DNA of 64,000 nucleotides, taken from the NCBI RefSeq assembly GCF_902167145.1, contig NC_050096.1, positions 182,315,825-182,379,824 on the forward strand. The letters run 5' to 3'. This DNA comes from Zea mays (Eukaryota > Streptophyta > Magnoliopsida > Poales > Poaceae). Below are positions 32,402-42,275 of this stretch, piece by piece. A program made the position numbers and the translations under genes. Every line of letters starts with the position of its first letter. The stretch's first letter is position 1. The notes under the pieces are model-generated. The model saw nothing but the letters and a program-made list of their open reading frames with translations, did not search any database and was not told where the DNA came from.

Positions 32402-33379
32402 CTACTGGTTTGCTGGGGCAGGAAGACGAGGTGCTTGCTGATTCTGCCTCTGAAACTGACCTCCTGACTGATTGCTCTGACGGTTCTGGTACTGGTGCTG
32501 AGGATACTGCCTTTGGAACTGCTGATGCTGAGGTGGACGCTGGTTCTGCATGAACTGCTGAGGTTGATTGCCTGAGAAACGAGGACGATTGCTGTTTCCA
32601 GGCTGGGGTCCACTGATCTTGCGCTTACGATCCTCCATCTCCTTACGCTTCCTCTCCATCATGATTGCTCTATCAATCAGGTGTTGGAATGTCGGGAAGG
32701 TGTGATTCATCAGTTGGTACTGAAGAGGGTCAACCAAGCCTCTCAGGAAACGGTACTGTCGCTTGGCATCGGTGTTGACATCTTCAGGAGCATAGCGGGA
32801 CAACTGCAGAAACCTGTCTCGGTACTCACTGACAGACGATGACCCTTGCTTGAGGGCCAGGAACTCCTCCTTCTTCACTGTCATCAGACCTGCAGGCACA
32901 TGGTACTGACGAAAGCTACCTCTGAACTCTTCCCAGGTGATGGTGTCGGGGTGGGCATGGGTGGCGAGGTAAGACTCCCACCATGACTGAGCTGCTCCTC
33001 TCAACAGACGGGGACCATACAGGACTTTCTCCCTATCATCGCACTGAGCGGTATGCAACTCCCGCTCCACAGTGCGCAGCCAGTCTTCAGCATCCATGGG
33101 GTCAGAAGAATGAGCAAACGTTGGTGGATGACCTCTCATGAATTCAGCACGCTTGTCTCTGGGCATCTGAGGCATCTGAGGCTGAGGTGGGGCCTGCTGC
33201 TGCTGAATGGCGGCCAGAGTCTGACCGATGGCTTGAACTGCCTGAGTCTGCATCAGAAACATCTGCTCGATCGACATCGGGGGCGGGGGCGGCAGGTGTT
33301 GTTGCTGGGGCACCTCATCCTGCTGAGCGGCTCGCTCCTGCTGAGCACACCTTCCTCCTCTGCGCTTGTTCTCTGACAT
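32402..33379 (-). pseudogene. Tekay-like gag
   Basis: The frame from the ATG at 33379 encodes a retrotransposon gag domain (FMRGHPPTFAHSSDPMDAED to HLIDRAIMMERKRKE, about residues 80-255), preceded by Q/P-rich sequence and followed by a Q/N/R-rich tail. It ends at TAG 32402-32404 in the sequence context AACCAGTAGAGCAAT, where a CAG-to-TAG change in a glutamine-rich stretch is the simplest origin. The ATG is preceded by TTCTGCAG, which looks like a splice acceptor; the frame is open upstream to 33502 but those residues look non-coding. Confidence 0.88.
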
Positions 33380-33783
33380 CTGCAGAATGCAACCACACAT
33401 CAGACTGATCTGGCAAATCTTGCAGCATAAGAAAAGAGTATAGAATTCTTCAACAGCACTGAACAGATGAGCATCTTCACTGATCTCCAACACAGACCAC
33501 ACAGCTTCTCAGATAAAGAGGAAAGTGGAATAAAAGGTTTCCCAACTATATAGCTAACTCCTTTAACATATAACAGGTAAACCAAAATGCAGGGGATACC
33601 CACACTCTGGTGACAGTCATTACAAAGATCCAAACCAAACATAGTTCATCATGACAAACATAAATGCACAGGATATAGCAAACTACCCTTTCTAACTAAG
33701 ACTAGCTAAGAGCGAGACTAACGCTAAGACTGTAGCTTCTACGTATATATTTTGTATTAATTACAAGATCCAACTCTAACGAT
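33380..33783 (-). other. Spacer between extra ORF and gag, possible intron
   Basis: About 400 bp without conserved coding content separate the extra ORF from gag. The 3' edge on the minus strand reads GGTTGCATTCTGCAG directly before the gag ATG, like a 3' splice site. No convincing GT donor was seen at the 5' side, where CCCAGATAAATC occurs. Confidence 0.4.
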
Positions 33784-34797
33784 CTATGGTTCTAGATTTA
33801 TCTGGGTCTTGCAGTCGGGATTGCCATAAGACTGGCGTCCACGCCGAGGTGAGCGGTACGGGTGCTGAGTCCCGACAGGAGCGGGGGAACCATCATCCAG
33901 GTGACGACGTTCCACGCGCTCAGCCCGCAGCAGGGCGATCTCAGCACGAGCCCTACTCAGCTCGTCTAATGCATGGTCCAGCTCCGTGTTTAGCACGGCG
34001 GCTAGGTTGACTGTGCTGCTCAACCTAGGATTGTCCTCACCGACAGGTGAGACAATCACGCCTCCTGTGCTGCCAGATGGACGGCGGGGGTAATACTTCA
34101 GGTCGAGACTGTCAGCTACCCCACCGAGAACCGAGCAGTAGTGCGAAAGCGCACGCCGTGCAGCATCTTGCGTGGCCGCCTCAGCTGAGTCCCGCTCAGA
34201 GATAGAATAGTGCTCTGAGCAGGCCTCTGCACCCTGGAGACTGTTCTCCGGGCGGCGCACCAAGCAGGTCGCCTCCCAGTGGTCCGGGTAGACCCCGCGA
34301 CTGTGCTGGTAGACCACACAGCGATACTCGATGGACCAAGTACGCCGGTTAAGTGCCCGACGTAGCAGGGTGTCGAGCGCATCGTGGAAGTGACACCCGC
34401 GAGCAGCGTCGCGAGTGATGGGTCGAGCAACCCATCCTTCCGGCTCCTGGTCAGCAGAGAGGTCGGTGTCGTGGCTCGAGCTGTCGCCGCCACCTCTATC
34501 GTCTGGGTCTCCTCCAGCAGCTACTCCAGAGGCTGGGGCGCCCAGTGGTGGTGCAGGGGGCGCCTCCAGGGGAAGCACAGGGGAGCAGCTCCTCACAGAC
34601 TCTATCTCCTGTTGGAGCGAGAAAGAAGAGCCCTGCTGCTCCTGTCGTCGACGTTCCTGCTCCTCATGCAGGCGGTGGTGCAGTCTCTCCAAGTGGCTGG
34701 ACTGTCCGGCCACGGGACGGCGAAGCGGACGCTCAGCAAGGCGGGAGGGTAAGAAGGGGATGACGGACTTTCGTGCAGTGTGTCTAAGTCGAGCCAT
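33784..34797 (-). CDS. Extra ORF upstream of gag, dsRNA-binding-like and coiled-coil protein
   Basis: An intact frame of 337 codons begins 260 bp after the LTR, on the same strand as gag. The N-terminus is basic and Q/E/R-rich (about residues 20-60). Residues about 140-235 read HFHDALDTLL ... EYRCVVYQHS ... DHWEATCLV ... SERDSAEAATQDAARRAL. The spacing resembles an alpha-beta-beta-beta-alpha double-stranded-RNA-binding domain, in which the last helix usually has K/S-x-x-A-x-x-x-A-A-x-x-A-L. Residues about 262-300 have leucine heptads typical of a coiled coil. Additional ORFs before gag are known in some plant LTR elements, but I do not recognise a named family. That the frame is intact while gag and pol carry stops is notable. 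Fold assignment is inference only. Confidence 0.6.
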   Translation of the reverse strand: MARLRHTARKSVIPFLPSRLAERPLRRPVAGQSSHLERLHHRLHEEQERRRQEQQGSSFSLQQEIESVRSCSPVLPLEAPPAPPLGAPASGVAAGGDPDDRGGGDSSSHDTDLSADQEPEGWVARPITRDAARGCHFHDALDTLLRRALNRRTWSIEYRCVVYQHSRGVYPDHWEATCLVRRPENSLQGAEACSEHYSISERDSAEAATQDAARRALSHYCSVLGGVADSLDLKYYPRRPSGSTGGVIVSPVGEDNPRLSSTVNLAAVLNTELDHALDELSRARAEIALLRAERVERRHLDDGSPAPVGTQHPYRSPRRGRQSYGNPDCKTQINLEP

Positions 34798-35040
34798 CTA
34801 CAAAAGACACCACAAGCAAAGGAGTGAGAACAGAATCAATATGACCAGCAAGTAATGAATCATAAATAAATGAAGGATTAGAATAAAACACAATTTTCAG
34901 CAAGGTATAATATATAGTAGAACATAGTTTTGGTCGATATGACCAACTTTTGAAGGGATATCAAAGTCAAGGCAGGGACAGAGGTCTATAGTCCTTAGAA
35001 CGACCATTCTATTCTAGGTTAGCGGTCCTACAGTCAGCAC

Positions 35041-35057
35041 GGCTTTGATACCACCAA
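35041..35057 (-). other. Primer-binding site of Tekay-like element
   Basis: The minus strand reads TTGGTGGTATCAAAGCC just after the LTR end TGTGACA. The TGGTATCAAAGC core matches initiator-Met-tRNA primer sites. Confidence 0.85.
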
Positions 35058-38000
35058 TGTCACACCCGGTTTTAGAAGGCAAACCGAATGCGAACCATGT
35101 ACGTGCCAGGATCAGCAATTCACGTACACAACAGTTACATAACATGGACATCATCACACAGTGCTCAAATAGTATTAAAAAGGGAAATAATAGTCAATTA
35201 CATCATAAGTCTGAGACATCCACATAGTCTTTACAATAAATCAAAGTGCGGAAAAGAAACGTAGATAAACGCGGCCTTCACAGGCAGCCGACTGGGGGTT
35301 GCCGCTAACCCACGCCTAGAACTCGTCGTAGTCTTGGGACTCCTGGAAGTCTCCTTCCTCAACTTCATCTTCGCCTGAGCAGTGGTTGCAATGCTGACAA
35401 CCTGGGGATGGGGGGGGGGGGGTTTGGTGTGTAGAGCAAGGGTGAGTACCCATCAACATACTCAGCAAGTATCCTGTTTGGCTGTAGTGGACTAGCTTTA
35501 TGTGGGGATAAGTCAAGCAGTTGCTTTTAGTTGGTCAGATTATTATTTACTAATAGAAAGCCAGGTTTTAGCATTAACCCAAGTTATTAGCCCGATGTAC
35601 CCATTCCAAACGGAAAGAATACCACTTACCAGCACCATAGTCATAACCAAAACCATCAGTCTCATTGCCACCGGTAAACCATAAGTGTCTCTGATCAAGT
35701 ACCACTAATCACTGGAGCTCCCTTGGCCGCTCATAACCGCGAGCACGGCTGATATATCAGTTTTCAAACACTCTGCAGAGGTTGTGCACTTTACCCACAA
35801 GCCGTGATAACCTCTTGCCTCGGGCCGATCAAACCCTTAAACACTACCAAGGTGAATAGGCAGGGTCTCACTACGTAGCCTTTACAAAGATTCCCCGGGG
35901 TTGTAGCCGCCCGTTAGGTTTCCTAAATGTACCGCACTCCTCCTCAAGGGACGAATCAACCTTGGCAGAGCGAGCCGCATACACCGAGCCCCATTGACGG
36001 CACGACGGCGAAGCGAACTACACCCCGGATCCTCTAATTATTCAGCTAAGGGCACCCCATTCCACCCTCATGGTTGCACTGTTTTCCCGGGCGGTCATCC
36101 ATAGAACAGGTCCTTACGGAGAGGCACTCGAGAAACCGCTCGAGCCCCCTTAAAGGCCACAAGTACAACATCATAATAAGAGAAGGGAAAACAGCGTATC
36201 ATGGATAATCTCATCATGTTCATTGATTAGAGTTGAGCAATAGCATAAAGCTAAACAATAATAATCCAACCCGAATAGGTAAACAAGGACATGTATAACA
36301 AAGCTAGTCAATCCTTAGGTATAAATGTGTAATGCGGGAGGTGAATTAAAGAATGAATAGGACAGAGATAGGTCAAAGGACACTTGCCTCCACCAACCGA
36401 CTGCTGCTCAGGGGCTTCTCCTGCGGGTTCCTCGGGCTCTTCAACCGGATCGTTCTCTATGCGATTGCAAGCATACATACATCCATCCATTCAAATTAGG
36501 AAACAAACAGTACACCATACAAGGGAACAAATAAAGTAAATATGCATAGAATATCACATACGATAATGAATTTACCTTGGTTAGAAAGAAATGGGGAAAG
36601 GTCTCGCGAGAGTTAAAGCTTATGCCCGAGATGCACTACGGGTAAACGAATAACTAAACGTTACGTGCTCTAGTTCCAATTGGTTCTAACAAAAGAATTA
36701 GCTACATGCACTAATGTAAACGTGGCCACTTTTAGTAGATTAACATTGAATGAGATAGACGATTAGCTATACAAATTAACTAACGTAACCGATTTCCAAA
36801 TTGAGACTCCTATCTTATTAATATAAACACGTGATTAGCGCGCATAGGACACGGGGGGGGGGGGGGAGGGGGTAGACGGGGCGTCTGGGGGTAGACGGGG
36901 GCATGACGGGTCACGCCAAGGCACGCGCACTACGCGAGCACGCGTGCGAGGTTGCACGCACACGCCACGAACTAGCCGTGCGCACGTCGGGGCCACACTG
37001 GGCCGAACTCGAGGCCACGCCGGGGCCGTCACGACGCGAGCAAGGCACTGCGGGGCGAGCGAGCAAGCACGCCGGGGCAAGCGAGCACGGGCGAGCGAGG
37101 ACGCGGCCGGGCGAGGACACGGCCGGGCGCGGGGGCGGCCGAGCCGGAGCACGGGGCGGGCGGCCGAGCCGGGGCGGGGCGGGCTCGCCGGAGGAGGGCG
37201 GGCGCGGGCTCGTCGGGGGCGAGGCGGGGCGGCGCGGGGCGGGCCAGGGGCGGGCTCGCCGGGGCGCCGGGCGGACGGGGCGGGGTGGGGAAGGGGCGGC
37301 GCGGGGTGGCTGAGCCGGGGCCAGGCGCGGCGGAGGTCGGCGCGGCGGGGCGGCTCGCCGGGGCGCCGAGCGGGGGGGCGGGGCGGGGCGGCCGAACGCG
37401 GGGTCAGGGCGGGGGCGGCTCACCGAGGCGGGAGCGGGCGCGGGCTCACCGGGGGCGAGGCGGGGGAGGTCGGCGCGGCGGGGCGGGGCGGGCTCGCCGG
37501 ACATGGGGGCGGGGCTCGTCGGGGACGGCCGAGCCGGGCGGCCGGCGCGGGCGAGGAAGAAGGAGGGAGAGAGGGGGGGAGGAGAGGGGAGGAGGGGGGG
37601 GCTCACCACGGCGGGGGGGGGGGGGGGGGGGGGAGGGAGCGGCGGCGGCGGCGCTAGGGCAGGGGAGGGCGGCGGCGGCGCTAGGGTTAGGGAGAGGGAG
37701 AGAGAGAGGGAGAATGACGGGCGGGGCCCGCGGGGTGGGAATTTTGGAAAAAGAAAAAGGGGGGGAGGGGGCGGCTGGGCTGGCTAGGCCTAAAGGGGGG
37801 AGGGGGGGGGTAGGGGGCGCGGGTGGGCCGGCTGGGCGGCCCACAGCGGGAAGGGAGGGGGGCGGCTGGGCCGCCGCGGGGCCCACGCGGGAAGGGGGGG
37901 AAGGGGGGGCGGCTGGGCCGGCTGGGCCCAAAGGGGGGAGGGGGCGCGGCTGGGCCAAAAGGGAGAAGGGGGGAGAGAAAAAGAAAAGGCTTTTCTTTTT

Positions 38001-38254
38001 CTAATTTCCATATTTTCTTATATGCCTAACTCTTCAATTCACTCAACCACAAACAAAAGAGTGCATAATCCGGCATGATGCAACAACCAAAAATAGTTCT
38101 AGGTTTTGCTTACACAAGATGTCGAGCTAATTCTCGCTATAACTTTTGGAAAAGATCAAGGCTTAGCGAGAAGAAAAGGGAAAAGGAAAGAGTAACGCCT
38201 GAATTTGGTGTGAGAAAAGAAGAAAAATTTCTACCCCAAATTCAGGGCGTTACA
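35058..38254 (-). repeat. 5' LTR of Tekay-like element
   Basis: This 3197-bp LTR has the same termini as the 3' LTR at 15073-18220. The G-rich domain lies at 36853-37975, in the first third of the LTR read on the minus strand (U3). Differences from the other copy include an extra AGAGAG repeat near 37697-37710 and different homopolymer lengths. There are no genes in it. Confidence 0.92.
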
Positions 38255-38259
38255 GACGC

Positions 38260-39171
38260 CCTTGGCTGGCTAATTAGGAAAGCTAGTGGAAGACTATCTT
38301 ACCCGAAAGGTGAAGGGCAGTAGGGGGGTTGCATGCAAGGAGGTTCTCGGGTTGATTTTGCTGCGATGACGGTCAGACAGGGGATTCTTGCAAGTGCTCT
38401 TCCCATAAACTGTAACGGGTTTTCCGAAGCTAGTGGAACTTTGTAAAGGCCCCGTAGTGTTGCCCTGCCTCTCTTCCTTGGTAGAGGTGTATGGGAGTCA
38501 CGATCCCTTGGCAGATGGGTAACATGACTTGTGGGTACAGGGTACAACCTCTGCACAGTGTAAAACTGGTATACTAGCCGAGCTCGCGGTCATGAGGAGC
38601 TTAGGACTCTCGCATGATTAATTTATGGAACTTAAATTCAATTTGTCATTTGCATTACATGGGATTATTATTAATTTTGTTCTAATACTTTATTTAAGGT
38701 TTGGTATTTACTTACACTTAGTAACTGCTAATAAAATTTTGACCAACTAAATAAAAGCAATGCTCAGCTTTAACCCCTGTTGTTGATTAGCCTTACACAT
38801 CACGTGAACTCCCACCTTTGGTGAGTTCATGTCCACGGGTTCCCCACAACTTGTTAGCTATGATCATGTGTGAGCTCACCCTTGCTGTCTCACACACCCC
38901 AGAGGAGAAGAACAAGTGGTTCAGGAGGAGCCACAAAGCGAGGAGTTTGATCTGATCTAGGTGGCGTTTCCCTAGTTGACTTCTTGCACCAAGGATGATC
39001 CTTAGTTCGTTTTATATTTATATTTTATTTTGTAATAAGACTTCCGCTATGTAATAAATACTCTGATGTTATTGCGACATTTATCTCTATACACTCTGTT
39101 ATTATATATGTTGTCTTCTTGGCGCATGTATGAGATGCACCCGACTTTGTTCGTTAAATCCGGGTGTGACA
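38260..39171 (+). repeat. 5' LTR of element T, second part
   Basis: This is the continuation of the LTR begun at 12623 after the Tekay-like insertion, ending AAATCCGGGTGTGACA. It matches 44246-45160 of the 3' LTR almost base for base. There are no genes. CTATGTAATAAATACTCTG near the end is a possible polyadenylation region. Confidence 0.88.
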
Positions 39172-39175
39172 GAAG

Positions 39176-39186
39176 TGGTATCAGAG
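39176..39186 (+). other. Primer-binding site of element T
   Basis: TGGTATCAGAG follows the LTR end by four bases (GAAG). The type and place fit an initiator-Met-tRNA primer site. The sequence after it up to about 39650 holds leader DNA and no recognisable gag. Confidence 0.8.
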
Positions 39187-39649
39187 GAAATGTTGACTGT
39201 AGGACGAAACCTAGATAGAAATGGACAAACCCTTACCTACTTACCTTACTCTGATTCATTCTATACTTACCTTATCTTGATCCTGTCTCACCTTTTGTTG
39301 TTCTACTCTGAGTGCTCTTATCTTTTCTACTCTAAGACAAGATGGATTTCACACCTTGGAATCCTACCTTTATGACATTCTTAAGAGTTAGGGAACCTAA
39401 GACGAAATTTAAACTATTTTATCTATTTAAAAATGTTGTTTGATTGTTTTGATGCTAAATGTCTGATTTGCTTCTTTGATTGATTGAAACATTATAGTTG
39501 GGCATCTTAGCATGTACCACCATAAGGTAATGTATTAGCTTTAGTAGAGGACACACTAATCTACTTAGCTAATAAATCCCCCAAAGTAACATGATTTGTA
39601 ATTACATGCCTTGTCTATAATCCTTTCCTTTCTTACCCTATGTTTCTAA

Positions 39650-42275
39650 CCCAGATGGCGACCCCTATAGTGTTAGAAGAGAACAATATAGATGTGATCC
39701 TTGGTATGTCATGGTTAAGAAAGGCAAAGACAGCCTATACACTGCTAAAGGAACCATAGAACTCATCAGTTCCAAAGGAGAAAGATTTGAAGTTGGAATT
39801 GCAGTAACTACCGCCACCAGACTAGCGTCATTCTTAGTAAATGGGAAGTTTGTTGGTGACAACATCCGTGTGGTTAGAGATTTTCCGGATGTCTTCCCAG
39901 AAGAGTTACCAGGGATGCCACCATATAGGGAAGTTGAGTTTGTCATTGATCCCTTACCTGGGACTGCCCCTACTTTCAAACGGCCATACATGATGTCTGT
40001 AGAAGAGTTAAAGGGACTGAAGAAGCAGTTAACGGAATTACAAAAGGCTGTGTACATACATCCGAGTTCCTCACCTTGGGGAGCGTCGGTTCTGTTTGTA
40101 CAGAAGAAGGATGGATAACAACAGATGTGTGTGGATTATAGGTCCCTTAATGATGTTACCGTGAAGAACAAGTACCCGTTACCCCGCATTGAGGATTTAT
40201 TTGATCAGATGAGAGGTGCCATTCCTTGGACATATCATTTCTAATGGAGGGATTTCAGTGGATCCTGCTAAAGTCAAGGAGATTATGGAGTGGAGTATAC
40301 CTACTATAGTTACTAAGGTCCGGAGTTTCTTAGGACTTGCAGGATATTATCGGAGATTTATTGAAGGATTTTCTAAGATCGCTAAGCCTATGACCTCACT
40401 TCTGGAGAAGGGAAGAGAATTTAAGTGGGACGAGAAGTGCCAAGAAAGCTTTGGTCGATTAAAGAAGAGATTGATGTTGCCACCAGTGTTGGTTATGCCA
40501 GATGTACAGAAGGGATTTGATATCTATTGTGATGCATGTGGCCAAGACTTGGGATGTGTGCTCATGCAAGAAGGACATGTGATTGCCTATGCGTCTCGTC
40601 AGTTACGGAAACATGAATTGAACTACCCCACTCATGACTTAGAACTGGCAGCTGTTGTGCATGCGCTGAAGATTTGGAGACATTATATCATGGGGGCCAA
40701 GTGTCAAGTGTACACGGATCATAAGAGTTTGAAGTATATATACACTCAGAAGGATCTCAACCTTAGGCAACGCCGTTGGTTGGAGCTTATTAAGGATTAT
40801 GATTTGGAGATTCACTATCACCCGGGCAAGGCAAATTTGGTTGCATATGCCTTGAGTCGAAAGGAGCACGTTCATTCAGCTATTGTGGCCCAGCTACCCG
40901 ATGAGATTGTTGAGGATTTCAGGAGACTTAACCTAGGGATAGTTGCCTACACTGAAGGAATTACTATTGATGTGGAACCTACCTTGGAGCAAGAAATCCA
41001 CAAAGGTCAAATTGGTGATGCTAAAATACAAGAGATTATGGATCTGATTACTGAAGGTCGAGGTCCGAAATTCGCGGAAGATGAGCAAGGCACCATATGG
41101 TTCAAGGACAAGATATGTGTGCCTGATATTGAAAGCCTTCGTGAGACTATTTTAAAGGAGGCTCATGACTCGGATTATTCTATTCATCCTGGTAGTACCA
41201 AGATGTATCAGGATTTGAAGCAGAAGTATTGGTGGTATGGGTTGAAGAGAGATGTGGCTGCACATGTGGCTATGTGCGATGTGTGTCAAAGAGTTAAGGC
41301 TGAACACCAGAGGCCAGCTGGACTATTGCATCCACTGAAGATACCCGAGTGGAAGTGGGAAGAGATTGGTATGGATTTCATAACTGGATTGCCTCGCACC
41401 CAGAAAGGATATGATGCTATATGGGTGATTGTGGATAGATTGACTAAAGTGGCTCATTTCATTCCGGTCAAGACTACTTATAAAGGTTCTCAGCTAGCAG
41501 AGTTATATATGGCTCGGATTGTGTGTTTGCATGGAGTACCAATGAAGATCGTGTCTGATCGAGGTTCACAGTTTACCTCAAGATTTTGGAGAAGCTTTCA
41601 TGAGAATATGAACACGAAGTTGAATTTTAGTATAGCCTATCACCCCCAGACTGATGGACAGACTGAAAGGACTAATCAAGTATTGGAAGATATGTTGAGA
41701 GCTTGTGCCCTTCAGCATGGAGGAAGTTGGGATAAAAGTCTACCTTATGCTGAGTTCTCTTATAATAATAGCTACCAGGCTAGTCTGAAGATGTCTCCTT
41801 TTGAAGCTTTATATGGGAGGAAGTGCAAGACTCCTCTATATTGGGATCAGACTGGAGAAAGACAGTTCTTTGGACCTGAACTGATTCAAGAGGCAGAAGA
41901 ACAAGTTCGTATAATTCGGGAGAATTTGAGGGTAGCTCAAACCAGGCAAAAGAGCTATGGTGATAATAGAAGGAGACCACTGGAATTTGAAGAAGGAGAT
42001 TATGTGTACCTCAAGGTGTCACCACTTCGTGGAATGAGGAGATTCAAAGTCACGGGCAAATTGTCCCCTCGCTATATTGGACCATTCTTGATCTTTAGGC
42101 GAGTTGGGGAGATGGCATACCAACTCGAGTTACCTGATAACCTATCTGATGTACATAATTTATTCCATGTGTCTCAACTTAAGAAGTGTCTCCGTGTCCC
42201 TGAGGAACAGTTACCAATGGAAGAGCTCAGTGTTCAGGGTGATTTGACTTACATGGAGTATCCTATCAGGATTAT
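39650..42275 (+). pseudogene. Element T pol with deleted RT core
   Basis: Remnants begin with the end of protease (VILGMSWL near 39690) and the reverse transcriptase N-terminus ([31 protein letters not shown], then TAA at 40116-40118; later [15 protein letters not shown]). At about 40215 the sequence jumps to [12 protein letters not shown], so the catalytic block with the FIDD motif is deleted and the frame changes. From there the frame is open and holds RNase H ([26 protein letters not shown]) and integrase with zinc site and D-D-E ([24 protein letters not shown]). At about 42275 pol runs directly into LTR sequence, so the chromodomain and polypurine tract are missing. gag is absent. Confidence 0.9.

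Larger units (their letters stand above)
15073..38254 (-). mobile_element. Tekay-like chromoviral Gypsy element, complete but split
   Basis: Both LTRs are present (15073-18220 and 35058-38254). Perfect GACGC target duplications occur at 15068-15072 and 38255-38259. The sister LTR of element T keeps the empty site at 44241-44245. On the minus strand the order is LTR, primer site, an extra ORF, gag, protease, reverse transcriptase, RNase H, integrase, chromodomain, polypurine tract, LTR. An Opie-like array (18462-29035) sits between integrase and chromodomain. Two nonsense codons and one frameshift disable gag-pol. Without the nested array it is about 12.6 kb. Confidence 0.9.

Noticed and set aside
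34384..34855. Plus-strand frames opposite the extra ORF
   Set aside because: GC-rich antisense shadows; the minus-strand frame is longer and lies in element orientation.
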